Assembly: GCF_003123725.1 (NCBI RefSeq)
Contig: NZ_QETA01000004.1
Location: 1 to 64,000 of the forward strand
Direction of reading: 5' to 3'
Length of the DNA stretch: 64,000 bases
Source: Corticimicrobacter populi
GTDB taxonomy: Bacteria; Pseudomonadota; Gammaproteobacteria; Burkholderiales; Burkholderiaceae_B
Each line of letters begins with the position of its first letter. Within the stretch, counting starts at the first letter, position 1. The notes below the pieces were generated by a model. It had not been told where the DNA came from. It saw only the letters and a list, made by a program, of their open reading frames with translations, and did not search any database. Shown in pieces: positions 1 through 8,587 of the stretch. Made by a program: the position numbers and the translations under genes.

Positions 1-51
1 GCGCCGATGATAGTTGGTTTACGCCTGTGAAAGTAGGTCATCGTCAAGCTT
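1..51 (+). rRNA. rrf: 5S ribosomal RNA, 3' end (partial)
   Basis: The first bases match the conserved 3' third of bacterial 5S rRNA: the GCCGATGATAGT helix, then GTGAAAGTAGGTCATCG just before the 3' end. The 5' part lies outside the window, so this is the tail of an rrn operon read on the plus strand. It is followed 10 bases later by a perfect hairpin terminator. The exact last base is uncertain by a few nucleotides. Confidence 0.85.
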
Positions 52-61
52 TTATTCCCAG

Positions 62-97
62 AAACCCCCAAGCTCCGCGCTTGGGGGTTTTTGCTTT
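62..97 (+). terminator. rrn operon terminator
   Basis: A perfect 12-bp stem (AAACCCCCAAGC at 62-73 with GCTTGGGGGTTT at 79-90), a 5-base loop and a T-rich tail form a textbook intrinsic terminator directly after the 5S rRNA. Confidence 0.9.
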
Positions 98-284
98 TGG
101 TGAAAGAAAAAATTAGAAAAAAATCTACATCTCTCTCCCGCGATTTCCTGATCCCTCCTTGCAGGATTCCAATCTCTTCTCACGCTTCGACTGCACTCTC
201 AGTCTCACCAATTCCCGTCTCCTCCGCCTCCACGACGACGACTCCTTTCTGATACTATTGATCAGACGATCTTTATGGAGAACG

Positions 285-665
285 ATGGTGTCTGACAATA
301 TTCACCCCCTCCCTCCCGAACAACCCAAGGGCGGTCTTTCTTCCCTCAATCTGACGCACCTGGCATACGCCCTGTATGCGCTGGGTTTTCTGACGGGAGG
401 TTTTCTTGCGATTGCCACGCTGGCGTCCGTGGTGTTGCTTTACGTCAAGCGCTCGGATGTGGCTGGCACGATCTATGCTGTTCACTTCGACTGGCTACTG
501 CGTACCTTCTGGTGGGCGCTGCTGTGGCTGGCAATTAGCGCGATCGCGACACTGCTCTTTATCGGCTGGCTGGGTATCCTGGCGACGGTCATCTGGGTGC
601 TGTATCGCCTGATCCGTGGCTGGCTGTTGCTGCTGGAGAACAAGGCACCGACCACCTACGAGTAA
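285..665 (+). CDS. DUF4870-like small membrane protein
   Basis: This 126-residue protein has a short polar N-terminus (PLPPEQPKGGL), two hydrophobic segments near residues 22-55, a short conserved loop (YVKRSDVAGTIYAVHFDW) and two more hydrophobic segments to the end. That is the layout of the DUF4870-type integral membrane family, whose function is unknown. The ATG at 285 was chosen because GGAG lies 5 bases upstream; the same reading frame is open upstream to 159 but has no ribosome site there. An extended -10 (TGATACTAT, 250-258) lies about 30 bases upstream and may be its promoter. The gene ends 55 bases before a bidirectional terminator shared with the convergent SWIB gene. Confidence 0.75.
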   Translation: MVSDNIHPLPPEQPKGGLSSLNLTHLAYALYALGFLTGGFLAIATLASVVLLYVKRSDVAGTIYAVHFDWLLRTFWWALLWLAISAIATLLFIGWLGILATVIWVLYRLIRGWLLLLENKAPTTYE

Positions 666-720
666 TGCATCTGAGCCGGGGCACAACGGGCTCCGGTTCT
701 CTGTATACCTCATCTCAAAA

Positions 721-757
721 AAAAGCCCCCTGCATATATGTGCAGGGGGCTTTTTAC
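721..757. terminator. bidirectional terminator between convergent genes
   Basis: A 14-bp perfect inverted repeat (AAAAGCCCCCTGCA at 721-734, TGCAGGGGGCTTTT at 741-754) has A and T runs on both sides. It can end transcription from the DUF4870-like gene on the plus strand and the SWIB gene on the minus strand. Confidence 0.85.
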
Positions 758-812
758 TGGACCAGCCGGACTGCGGCAGGTTTGCCGATAAGGCTGTTGT
801 AGCGCTCTGTGA

Positions 813-1088
813 TCAGCTCAGGTGGCCGCTGACGATCTTGGTCAGTTCGAACATCGAGACCTGCTCCTTGCCGAACAGGGGACGCAGCTTGGCGTCGGCA
901 TTGATATTGCGGCGGTTTGCGGGATCCTGGAGGTCATGCTTCTTGATGTATTCCCAGATCTTCTTGGTCACTTCGGTGCGGGGCAGCGGTTGCGTTCCGA
1001 TGACGGCGGCCAGCGTAGTGCTGGGTGTCAGTGGTTTCATGAAAGCGGCACTGGGCTTGCGGGTCGCGGTCTTGGTGGCGGTAGCCAT
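813..1088 (-). CDS. SWIB/MDM2-domain protein
   Basis: This 91-residue protein has a basic Ala/Thr/Lys-rich tail (about residues 1-17) followed by a complete SWIB fold: MKPLTPSTTLAAVIG, LPRTEVTKKIWEYIKKHDLQ, then NRRNINADAKLRPLFG and FELTKIVSGHL. SWIB domains are best known from eukaryotic chromatin remodelers. Stand-alone bacterial copies occur in many Proteobacteria and Chlamydiae; a DNA-associated role has been suggested, but no function is established. The start at 1088 has AGGAG a few bases upstream; an earlier in-frame ATG at 1124 lacks one. The gene diverges from pyrC, and the 188-bp gap between them must hold both promoters, though I see no convincing -35/-10 pair. Confidence 0.85.
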   Translation of the reverse strand: MATATKTATRKPSAAFMKPLTPSTTLAAVIGTQPLPRTEVTKKIWEYIKKHDLQDPANRRNINADAKLRPLFGKEQVSMFELTKIVSGHLS

Positions 1089-1276
1089 TGAGGGTTCTCC
1101 TGTGTGACTGAATGATGCTGGCATGGTAATGGCACTGTGTTGCCAGAGTGTGTGCGAGCCTCGTTACTTTGCATAAATTTGTGATTCAGCCTCATGCCAT
1201 AATGTGTGTTGCTTGCAGGCAAGGCCATTTGTTGGCACTGCTTCGACACCTCCACATTGAATTTCTGCTCAAGGAC

Positions 1277-2353
1277 ATGCCGCTTTCCATGCCTCAAACT
1301 GCTCCCGATACACTGACTCTGACACGTCCCGACGACTGGCACCTGCACCTGCGCGATGGCGAGGCGCTGAAGGCAGTGGTGGGTGACACGGCTCGCCATT
1401 TCGGGCGTGCGATCATCATGCCGAATCTCAAACCTCCTGTCACGACGACGGAGCAGGCGCAGGCCTATCATGATCGTATTCTGGCAGCGCTGGCGGCAAC
1501 GGAAGGTGACAAGGCGCGGTTTACGCCGCTGATGACGCTGTACCTGACTGACAATACCACTGCGGATGAGATTGGCCGCGCCAAGGCATCGGGCATCGTC
1601 CATGCCGTCAAACTGTACCCGGCCGGAGCCACGACCAATTCTGATGCCGGCGTGACCGATCTGCTCGGTCGCTGTGCTGCTGCTCTGGCAGAAATGGAGC
1701 GGGTGGGCATGCCGTTGCTGGTGCATGGTGAGGTTACGGATCCGGCCATCGATGTGTTTGACCGCGAAGCTGTCTTCATCGAGCGTGTGATGCAGCCGCT
1801 GCGCAAGGCTTTTCCGGCGCTCAAGGTCGTGTTTGAACATATCACGACCAAGGATGCGGCCGATTACGTCATGCAGGCCGAGGGGCCGGTCGCGGCGACC
1901 TTGACACCCCAGCATCTGCTGTACAACCGCAATGCCATTTTCCAGGGAGGGCTGCAGCCGCATTGGTACTGCCTGCCCATCCTCAAGCGTGAAACGCATC
2001 GCCAGGCATTGTTGGCTGCTGCGACCAGTGGGAGTCAGCGCTTCTTTCTTGGAACGGACAGTGCGCCGCACGCACGAGGTCTCAAGGAACAAAGCTGTGG
2101 CTGTGCCGGCTGCTATACGGCGCTGCATGCGATGGCGCTGTATGCGACGGCGTTCGATATGGTGGGCAAGCTGCACAACCTCGAGGCCTTTGCCAGCCAC
2201 AATGGGCCGGATTTTTATGGTCTGCCTCGCAATAGCGATACGATCACGCTGGTGCGCGAGTCGTATGAGGTGCCGGAGCAACTGCCATATGGCAATACTG
2301 AACTGGTTCCCCTGGCGGCCGGCCAGACCTTGCCCTGGTCTGTGCGTGACTGA
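1277..2353 (+). CDS. pyrC: dihydroorotase (class II)
   Basis: PyrC closes N-carbamoyl-L-aspartate to L-dihydroorotate, the third step of pyrimidine synthesis, in the cytoplasm. The roughly 355-residue sequence follows E. coli PyrC closely: the metal-binding [21 protein letters not shown], the carboxylated-lysine region [14 protein letters not shown], then [19 protein letters not shown] and [10 protein letters not shown] with the catalytic Asp. Two starts are possible. ATG 1277 has AAGGA almost touching it, while ATG 1289 has the same site about 13 bases away; conservation begins just after both. The gene stands alone between a divergent SWIB gene and convergent uup. Confidence 0.93.
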   Translation: MPLSMPQTAPDTLTLTRPDDWHLHLRDGEALKAVVGDTARHFGRAIIMPNLKPPVTTTEQAQAYHDRILAALAATEGDKARFTPLMTLYLTDNTTADEIGRAKASGIVHAVKLYPAGATTNSDAGVTDLLGRCAAALAEMERVGMPLLVHGEVTDPAIDVFDREAVFIERVMQPLRKAFPALKVVFEHITTKDAADYVMQAEGPVAATLTPQHLLYNRNAIFQGGLQPHWYCLPILKRETHRQALLAAATSGSQRFFLGTDSAPHARGLKEQSCGCAGCYTALHAMALYATAFDMVGKLHNLEAFASHNGPDFYGLPRNSDTITLVRESYEVPEQLPYGNTELVPLAAGQTLPWSVRD

Positions 2354-2393
2354 GGGCTGGCTGCGGGGCGGGCACCCGGTCAGGTGTTCGACC

Positions 2394-4277
2394 TCAGCTT
2401 TGCTGTTTGGCCTCTAGCGCTTCCCAGCGAGCGAACAGTTTTTCGAGCGTGGCTTCGATTTCCTGCAGCTCTGCCTGCAGGCGGTTTACCTCATCCGGGT
2501 CGTCTCGATAAAGTGCGCCATCGGCCAGGCGTTCGCTGCAGGAATGCTGCCGTGCCTCTAGTTCGGCGATGGCATCGGGCATGCCATCGAGTTCTTTCTG
2601 CTCCCAACTGGGCAGGGCGCGGGCTGCATTGCGTGTCGGTTTGCTGCGCGCCGTGGCGGCAGGGGTTGCAGGGTCGCTGGATGAGGACGGCCCATCCTGC
2701 AGATTATCTTTTTGGGGAGTGCGGCCATCAGCGTTGGACTGCGTGCCCGCGCTGTTGCTGGATTGGATCGCTGGGTCGGGCCGCTGCGCCAGCCAGTCAT
2801 CATAGCCGCCTATATAGTCGCGCCATTTTCCATTGCCTTCATGGGCGATGGTCTGGGTCACGACGTTGTTGAGGAATGTACGGTCGTGGCTGACCAGCAG
2901 AACAGTACCGTGATAATCCTGTAGCAGGGATTCGAGCAGTTCCAGGGTCTCGATGTCCAGGTCGTTGGTGGGCTCGTCCAGCACCAGTACATTGACGGGC
3001 CGTGCAAACAGGCGCGCCAGCAGCAGTCGGGCACGTTCGCCACCTGACAGACTGGATACCGGCGACTGGGCACGCGCGGGTGGGAACAGAAAGTCACCCA
3101 GATAGCTCATCACATGCTTGCGCTGGCCGCCGATTTCCACCCATTCACTGCCCGGGCTGATCACGTCGGCGAGGGTATCGGTTTCATTGAGCTGGGCGCG
3201 CATCTGGTCGAAATAGGCCACACTCAGGTTGGTGCCCAGGCGGACGCTACCCTGGTCCGGTGCCATTTCACCCAGGATCAGCTTGAGCAGTGTGGTCTTG
3301 CCCGCGCCATTGTGGCCGATGATGCCGATGCGATCGCCCCGCCAGATGGCGGTGCTGTAATTGTCCACCACGGTACGGCCGTCAAATGCCTTGCTGACAT
3401 CGCTCAGTTCGGCGACCAGTTTGCCCGAACGTTGGCCCTGGTCGATAGCCAGTGAGACGTTGCCGAGACGCTCGCGACGTTGGGCGCGCTCGACACGCAA
3501 TTGTTCCAGGCGGCGGACGCGGCCTTCGTTGCGGGTGCGCCGCGCCTCGACCCCCTTGCGGATCCATACTTCTTCCTGGGCCAGTACCTTGTCGAAGCGG
3601 GCTTGTTCCAGGGCTTCCGATGCCAGCCATTGCGCCTTGCGCTCCTGCCAAAGCGAGAAGTTGCCCGGAAAGCTCAGGAGCTGGCCACGATCCAACTCGA
3701 TAATGCGTGTGCTGATGGCATCGAGAAAGCGTCGGTCATGCGTGATGACGATCAGGCTGCCAGGCCAGGACAGCAGGGTTTGCTCGAGCCAGGCGATACC
3801 TTCGAAGTCGAGGTGGTTGGTGGGTTCGTCCAGCAGCAGCAGATCAGGCGAGTCAGCCAGTGCTCGTGCCAGTGCCACGCGCTTGCGGGTCCCGCCAGAG
3901 AGCCCCTCCAGTGATACGTCCGGGTTGAGCCGCAGGCGTTCCAGCAGTGTGCGCACGCGCGACGGGCGCTGCCAGTCTTCGTGTTCGATATAGTCGGTGC
4001 CGCATACCGCCTCGAACAGTGTCTCTGCTTCGGGCAGCTCGGGCTCCTGCTCCACGGTGGCGACGCGCAGATTGCCCAGCCGGTTGATTTCGCCTGCGTC
4101 CGGGTCAATGCGGCCATCCAGCAGCTTGAGCAGCGACGACTTGCCGGCCCCGTTGCGACCGATCAGGCCAATGCGTTCACCGCGCAGGATGGCGAGGTCA
4201 GCCTGGTCTAGCAGTGGATGGTGGCCGTAAGCCAGCTGGATACGGGTCAGGGAGATCAGGGTGTCGGGTGCGGCCAT
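2394..4277 (-). CDS. uup: ABC-F family ATPase Uup
   Basis: This 627-residue soluble protein has two ABC ATPase domains and no membrane segment. The first carries Walker A GRNGAGKSS and signature LSGGTRKRVALA; the second carries GHNGAGKTT and LSGGERARLLLA, each with a LLLDEPTNHL/LVLDEPTNDL Walker B. Between them is the basic ABC-F linker rich in Arg/Glu (around residues 230-290). A low-complexity spacer then leads into a C-terminal coiled coil (about residues 550-627), which is the mark of Uup within ABC-F and binds DNA or ribosomes in E. coli. ABC-F proteins act on ribosomes, and Uup loss is linked to transposon precise excision and ribosome assembly. The gene is convergent with pyrC and divergent from rnpB. 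Confidence 0.9.
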   Translation of the reverse strand: MAAPDTLISLTRIQLAYGHHPLLDQADLAILRGERIGLIGRNGAGKSSLLKLLDGRIDPDAGEINRLGNLRVATVEQEPELPEAETLFEAVCGTDYIEHEDWQRPSRVRTLLERLRLNPDVSLEGLSGGTRKRVALARALADSPDLLLLDEPTNHLDFEGIAWLEQTLLSWPGSLIVITHDRRFLDAISTRIIELDRGQLLSFPGNFSLWQERKAQWLASEALEQARFDKVLAQEEVWIRKGVEARRTRNEGRVRRLEQLRVERAQRRERLGNVSLAIDQGQRSGKLVAELSDVSKAFDGRTVVDNYSTAIWRGDRIGIIGHNGAGKTTLLKLILGEMAPDQGSVRLGTNLSVAYFDQMRAQLNETDTLADVISPGSEWVEIGGQRKHVMSYLGDFLFPPARAQSPVSSLSGGERARLLLARLFARPVNVLVLDEPTNDLDIETLELLESLLQDYHGTVLLVSHDRTFLNNVVTQTIAHEGNGKWRDYIGGYDDWLAQRPDPAIQSSNSAGTQSNADGRTPQKDNLQDGPSSSSDPATPAATARSKPTRNAARALPSWEQKELDGMPDAIAELEARQHSCSERLADGALYRDDPDEVNRLQAELQEIEATLEKLFARWEALEAKQQS

Positions 4278-4408
4278 GGAAAATCGGAGAAAAAGCGCCG
4301 GCGGTCGGAACCGCGCAAAACAGGTGGAATGCGAACAAAACTGTCCGCATCAATGATGCCAGGGTGAGTCTGGATTACCGTGGCCTGATATTGTCGCAGG
4401 AAAGCACG

Positions 4409-4414
4409 TACAAT
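4409..4414 (+). promoter_or_regulatory. -10 element of the rnpB promoter
   Basis: TACAAT ends 7 bases before the inferred 5' end of RNase P RNA, the right place for a sigma-70 -10 box. No good -35 hexamer sits 16-18 bases upstream. Confidence 0.45.
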
Positions 4415-4421
4415 GGGCCCC

Positions 4422-4817
4422 GCAGGGCAGGCCGGGCAATCGCGGTAGGTATCAGTCTATCGAGGAAGGTCTGGACTCCAATGGGCAGGATAGCGGCTAA
4501 CAGCCGTCCGGCGAACCCTTCTTCGGGAGGGCCGAGCCGAGGAACAGGGCCACAGAGACGAGTCTGCCGGAAGGGCGCGTGCGCACAGGTACGGCCACTC
4601 CGTACTTCGGCTGCTTTCGGGCAGCCGGTCCGGCAGGGTGAAACGCGGTAACCTCTATCTGGAGCAACACCAAATAGGCATGCATCCTGGCAACAGGGCG
4701 GACGGCCCGTCCGGCATGCGGGTAGGTGGCTAGAGCGCGGCGGCAACGTTGCGCCAAGATGAATGATTGCCAGCCGGGCGACCGGCTTACAGAATCCGGC
4801 CTACAGGCCTGCCCTGC
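4422..4817 (+). ncRNA. rnpB: RNase P RNA (class A)
   Basis: This is the catalytic RNA that trims 5' leaders from pre-tRNAs. The ends pair perfectly as helix P1 (GCAGGGCAGGCC at 4422-4433 with GGCCTGCCCTGC at 4806-4817). The first P4 strand and CR-I read GAGGAAGGTCTGGACTCC (4462-4479), and the distal conserved core has AAGATGAATGATTGCC (4756-4771) and ACAGAATCCGG near 4790-4800. The middle carries the GAAACGCGGTAAC and ACCAAATAGGCA segments typical of class A RNAs. About 396 nt is the usual size. The boundaries come from the P1 pairing and may differ by a few bases. Confidence 0.93.
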
Positions 4818-5002
4818 ATCTTCCTTTTCCCCGCTCAAATGCTAGCAAATGCAAAGCTTGCATCCGGCTATGTGGTGACCAGATAAGGCATCACTTGCGG
4901 ATTGCTTTGCAATTACCTGATTTATCTAAGAAAAAAGATGATCCGGGTTTTCCCGGTCTGCGTAAGTCCTTGACCTCGTTGAAAAAAACAGTCCTGCGCT
5001 TC

Positions 5003-5031
5003 TTGACTGCCTATGCTGATTGCCATACAGT
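5003..5031 (+). promoter_or_regulatory. Pmra promoter of the dcw cluster
   Basis: TTGACT (5003-5008) and TACAGT (5026-5031) are separated by exactly 17 bases and lie about 40 bases before mraZ. This is the best sigma-70 promoter in the cluster and probably drives mraZ through most of the division genes. Confidence 0.7.
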
Positions 5032-5064
5032 GGGAGAAAGTAGGATTTTGTGTGCTCAAGTGGG
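5030..5064 (+). promoter_or_regulatory. MraZ operator: 10-bp-spaced GTGGG-type boxes
   Basis: From 5030 the sequence repeats every 10 bases: GTGGGA (5030), GTAGGA (5040), GTGTGC (5050), GTGGGG (5060). MraZ is known to bind direct TGGGN boxes separated by 5 bases upstream of its own gene, so this is the expected autoregulatory operator. It begins in the last bases of the -10 box and covers the start of transcription, which fits repression. Confidence 0.75.
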
Positions 5065-5070
5065 GTAAAA

Positions 5071-5502
5071 GTGGTTTTTCAGGGTAGCAGTGCGCTCACA
5101 TTGGATGCCAAGGGACGGATGTCGATTCCGGCCCGGCACCGTGACGCCCTGATGGCTCAGGCTGAAGGCCGCCTGACCCTGACGCGCCACCCGGATGGCT
5201 GCCTGCTGGTCTATCCGCGACCGGCGTGGGAACTCAAGCGCGAGCAGATCGCCGCTTTTCCGATGTCGGCACGTCCGCTGCAGCGCCTGCTTCTGGGGAA
5301 TGCCCAGGATGTGGAACTCGACAGTGCTGGCCGGATTCTGGTTGCTGCGGAGCTGCGCCAGGCGGCAGGCCTCGAGAAAGATGTCATGTTGATGGGGTTG
5401 GGCAGTCATTTCGAGCTTTGGGATGCCGCCACGCTGGCGCAGCGCGAGGCGGAAGATCTCAAGAACTGCATGGCGGATGCGCTGAGCCAGTTCTCTTTTT
5501 AA
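5071..5502 (+). CDS. mraZ: transcriptional regulator MraZ
   Basis: MraZ is a ring-forming AbrB-like DNA-binding protein that represses the division and cell-wall cluster. The 143-residue protein has two copies of the MraZ/AbrB half: [23 protein letters not shown] at the N-terminus and [21 protein letters not shown] in the middle, with the DxxGR signature in each. I chose the GTG at 5071 because it puts FQGSS right after the start and has GTGGGG about 7 bases upstream; an in-frame GTG at 5050 would lie inside the operator. It is the first gene of the dcw operon and is followed 12 bases later by rsmH. Confidence 0.9.
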   Translation: MVFQGSSALTLDAKGRMSIPARHRDALMAQAEGRLTLTRHPDGCLLVYPRPAWELKREQIAAFPMSARPLQRLLLGNAQDVELDSAGRILVAAELRQAAGLEKDVMLMGLGSHFELWDAATLAQREAEDLKNCMADALSQFSF

Positions 5503-5514
5503 AAAGGCCCATGG

Positions 5515-6555
5515 ATGATGGAACACCAACCTGTACTGTTGGAACAGACAGTTCATGCCCTGTTGGCAGCGCCTGCGCTGACTTCGGGCGGACGGGTGTT
5601 CGTCGATGGCACGTTCGGGCGCGGCGGTCATTCACGGGCATTGCTGGCGGGACTGCCGCACGATGCCCGGTTGTTCGTGTTCGACAAGGATCCTCTGGCG
5701 ATTGCGCAGGCCCAGGCGCTGGCGGCCGATGATGCCCGCGTCACGGTCGTGCACGACGGGTTTGTGACGATGGGCGAGGCATTGCTGGCTCAGGGCGTCA
5801 CGCAGGTGGCCGGCATCATGCTCGACCTGGGGGTGTCGTCACCACAGATTGATGATGGAGAGCGTGGCTTCTCTTTCATGAAAGATGGTCCGCTGGATAT
5901 GCGGATGGATACGACGCGTGGCCTGACGGCCGCGCAGTGGCTGGCCGAGGCCAGTGTGGATGAAATGCGGGAGGTCATACAGAACTATGGCGAAGAACGG
6001 TTTGCTTTTCAGATTGCAAAGGCGATTGATGCTCGCCGCGCAAGTCAACCGCTCGAGCGTACGCTCGACCTTGCCGGGCTCGTCGCAAGTGTCGTCCGTA
6101 CTCGCGAAAAGGGCCAGCATCCGGCCACGCGCACCTTTCAAGCTCTACGGATTTACCTCAACCAGGAGCTTGAGGAACTCGCTGGCGCCCTCGAGGCAGC
6201 TCTGAGTGTCCTGCAACCCGGTGGGCGGCTGGCAGTGATCAGCTTCCACTCTCTCGAGGACCGCATGGTCAAGCAGAGTATCGCCGCCGCTGCACGCCCT
6301 GGCGCGGAGCTGGCGCGCTTGCCGCTGCGCGAGAGTGAAATGCCGCAACCGGTACTACGTGCGGTCGGGCGCATCCTGCCTGAAGCCGATGAGGTTGTGC
6401 GCAACGGCCGGTCCCGTTCGGCGGTTCTGCGCGTGGCCGAACGGACCACGACTGCGCTGCCGCAAGCCGGGGCGCAGCAGTTCGTGGCAGCTCGGCACGC
6501 CGCAGTCTCTCGCGGTGGTCGGCGCGGCAGTGCCGTTAAGCGGACCAGGAGATAG
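5515..6555 (+). CDS. rsmH: 16S rRNA (cytosine-1402-N4)-methyltransferase
   Basis: RsmH (MraW) methylates N4 of C1402 in the ribosomal P site using S-adenosylmethionine. The opening [15 protein letters not shown], the SAM-binding [15 protein letters not shown] (about residues 32-46), [19 protein letters not shown] and the late [11 protein letters not shown] are diagnostic. At 345-346 residues it is slightly longer than E. coli RsmH, because of a basic, low-complexity tail. Two adjacent ATGs (5515 and 5518) follow AAAAAGG; either may be used. The gene sits in its conserved place between mraZ and ftsL, 2 bases before ftsL. Confidence 0.95.
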   Translation: MMEHQPVLLEQTVHALLAAPALTSGGRVFVDGTFGRGGHSRALLAGLPHDARLFVFDKDPLAIAQAQALAADDARVTVVHDGFVTMGEALLAQGVTQVAGIMLDLGVSSPQIDDGERGFSFMKDGPLDMRMDTTRGLTAAQWLAEASVDEMREVIQNYGEERFAFQIAKAIDARRASQPLERTLDLAGLVASVVRTREKGQHPATRTFQALRIYLNQELEELAGALEAALSVLQPGGRLAVISFHSLEDRMVKQSIAAAARPGAELARLPLRESEMPQPVLRAVGRILPEADEVVRNGRSRSAVLRVAERTTTALPQAGAQQFVAARHAAVSRGGRRGSAVKRTRR

Positions 6556-6557
6556 CC

Positions 6558-6857
6558 ATGGGTCGCCTGGTCCTGTGCACGGTTGCTCTCCTGATGCTGT
6601 CGGCCCTGTCGCTGGTCAGCAGCCGGTATCAGGCGCGCCAGTTGTTCGTGGCGATGGAGCGTGAGCAGGCCCAGTCTCGTGAGTATGAGGTCGAATGGCG
6701 CGGTCTGCAGGTCGAGCGTGCCGCGCTGACCAGCAACGCGCGCATTGACCGTGTCGCGGGTGAGTTGCAGATGGTGCCGGCTACGCCCGAACGCACCCTG
6801 TATCTGACGGAAAGCCAGATTGGTTATGTGGCTGATACGGAAGGGGATGCGCAATGA
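6558..6857 (+). CDS. ftsL: cell division protein FtsL
   Basis: FtsL is a bitopic inner-membrane divisome protein that pairs with FtsB and FtsQ and activates FtsWI. The 99-residue product has a very short cytoplasmic end, one membrane helix (about residues 3-20) and a periplasmic coiled-coil stretch rich in Glu/Gln/Arg (REQAQSREYEVEWRGLQVER), then RIDRVAGELQMVPATPERTLYL. Sequence conservation is low in this family, so the call rests on size, topology and position between rsmH and ftsI. It overlaps ftsI by 4 bases. Confidence 0.9.
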   Translation: MGRLVLCTVALLMLSALSLVSSRYQARQLFVAMEREQAQSREYEVEWRGLQVERAALTSNARIDRVAGELQMVPATPERTLYLTESQIGYVADTEGDAQ

Positions 6858-8587
6858 AGCGCGTGCCTTTCTTCGACAATCCTGTGCTGCAGGTGTCGTT
6901 GCCTGCCTGGCGTGCCAAGCTGGTGCTGATCCTGTTGCTGCTGGGGGCACTGGCCTTGCTGGTGCGTGCACTGTTCCTGCAGGGATTGTCTACCGAATTT
7001 CTTCAACAGCAGGGTGAGCAGCGCTATGAGCGCACCCTGGTGCTGCCTGCCACTCGAGGCAAGATCCTTGATCGCAATGGTGTCGTACTGGCTTCCAGCG
7101 TCCCTGCGCGTGCCGTCTGGGCTATTCCCGAAGATGCGCGGCAGGCTGAACCGCAGCAGATCCAGGCCCTGGCTGATCTGCTGGGCATGCCGGCCACGGC
7201 AATCAGCAGTCGGCTCGATGAGCACGCCGACCGCAGTTTCCTGTATATAAGGCGGCAGGTTCCGATGGATCTGGCCGACCGGATTCGTGATCTCAAGATT
7301 CCCGGCATTCACCTGCAGCCCGAAACGCGGCGGCAGTACCCCGAAGGCGAGACCATGGCCCACGTTGTGGGCTTTACCAGTATTGAGGATCAGGGTCAGG
7401 AAGCGATCGAACTGGCGTTCAATGATCAGCTTTCGGGCAGTCCAGGTAGTCGTCGCGTTATCCGCGACCGGCTGGGGCGTGTGATCGAGGATGTGCGGGC
7501 GATCGATCCCCCCGTGGATGGTCGCGATCTGCGGCTGTCGCTCGATTCACGCGTGCAGTTCCAGGCCTATCGTGCGCTGGCCGATGCCATGGAAGAGCAC
7601 AAGGCAGCCGCAGCTTCTGCGGTCGTGCTTGATGCCATGACAGGTGAAATCCTGGCCCTGGTCAATCTGCCGACGTTCGATCCCAATCGCCGCGATACAT
7701 TCCAGGGGGCGCAATTGCGCAACCGGGTGCTGACCGATACCTTCGAACCGGGTTCGACCATGAAGCCATTCACGGCGGCCCTGGCGCTTGACCTGGGTCG
7801 TATCGGCCTGAATACCCAGTTCGATACCGGTCACGGGCAGTTCCGTTACCAGGGTAATGTCATCAGTGACGTCAGCCGCAACAATGGCGTGCTGGATGTG
7901 GCGGGGATCCTGCGGCGCTCCAGCAATATCGGCATGACGCTGATTTCCGAGCGCCTCGAATCCCGCGAGATGTGGGACCGATTTACCGAACTCGGGCTGG
8001 GGCAGGCCCCTGCTACTGGTTTTCCTGGTGCCGCCGCAGGGCGGCTGCGGCCCTGGGAGCGCTGGCGTCTGATCGAAAAGGCCACCATGTCCTATGGTTA
8101 TGGCCTGTCGGCATCGCTGTTGCAACTGGCACGCGCTTACAGTGTGTTTGCACGTGATGGTGACATGGTGTCTCTGTCCATCGTCCAGCGCCAGAGCGCA
8201 CCGACCAGCGTGCAGGTGTTCAAGCCTGAAACCGCCCGTGCCGTGCGTTCCATGCTGGAGGCGGCAGCAGGGCCTGATGGTGCCGTCCGCGCCCAGGTCC
8301 AAGGTTACCGGGTGGCGGGCAAGAGTGGCACGGCACGCAAGATCGTTGATGGTCAGTACAGCATGTCGCGCTATCGCAGCTCTTTCGTGGGCTTTGCGCC
8401 GGTATCCAATCCGCGCATCATCGTGGCGGTGTCCATTGATGAGCCCAATGCCGGCGCATATTACGGTGGCCGCGTGGCGGCACCGGTGTTTTCGTCGATC
8501 GTCAGCGGCAGTCTGCGTATCCTCGGTGTGCAGCCCGATGCGCCTTTCGAGTCCATCGTGGCGGCAGATAAAAAGGAGGGCGCATGA
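6854..8587 (+). CDS. ftsI: septal peptidoglycan transpeptidase FtsI (PBP3)
   Basis: FtsI cross-links septal peptidoglycan in the periplasm and is a beta-lactam target. The 577-residue protein has one N-terminal membrane helix (about residues 20-40), a PBP dimer domain with RGKILDRNG and a transpeptidase domain. Catalytic motifs are all present: STMK with the acyl-enzyme serine at 301, SSN near 356 and KSGT near 494. Length matches the family. It is translationally coupled to ftsL and murEF by ATGA overlaps, so supply is tied to the rest of the cluster. Confidence 0.96.
   Translation: MKRVPFFDNPVLQVSLPAWRAKLVLILLLLGALALLVRALFLQGLSTEFLQQQGEQRYERTLVLPATRGKILDRNGVVLASSVPARAVWAIPEDARQAEPQQIQALADLLGMPATAISSRLDEHADRSFLYIRRQVPMDLADRIRDLKIPGIHLQPETRRQYPEGETMAHVVGFTSIEDQGQEAIELAFNDQLSGSPGSRRVIRDRLGRVIEDVRAIDPPVDGRDLRLSLDSRVQFQAYRALADAMEEHKAAAASAVVLDAMTGEILALVNLPTFDPNRRDTFQGAQLRNRVLTDTFEPGSTMKPFTAALALDLGRIGLNTQFDTGHGQFRYQGNVISDVSRNNGVLDVAGILRRSSNIGMTLISERLESREMWDRFTELGLGQAPATGFPGAAAGRLRPWERWRLIEKATMSYGYGLSASLLQLARAYSVFARDGDMVSLSIVQRQSAPTSVQVFKPETARAVRSMLEAAAGPDGAVRAQVQGYRVAGKSGTARKIVDGQYSMSRYRSSFVGFAPVSNPRIIVAVSIDEPNAGAYYGGRVAAPVFSSIVSGSLRILGVQPDAPFESIVAADKKEGA

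Noticed and set aside
4849-4863. The palindrome ATGCAAAGCTTGCAT considered as an rnpB terminator.
   Set aside because: The stem is short and AT-rich and no T run follows, so I have no support for termination there. Apart from the mraZ promoter and boxes the 4818-5070 gap shows nothing else clear.
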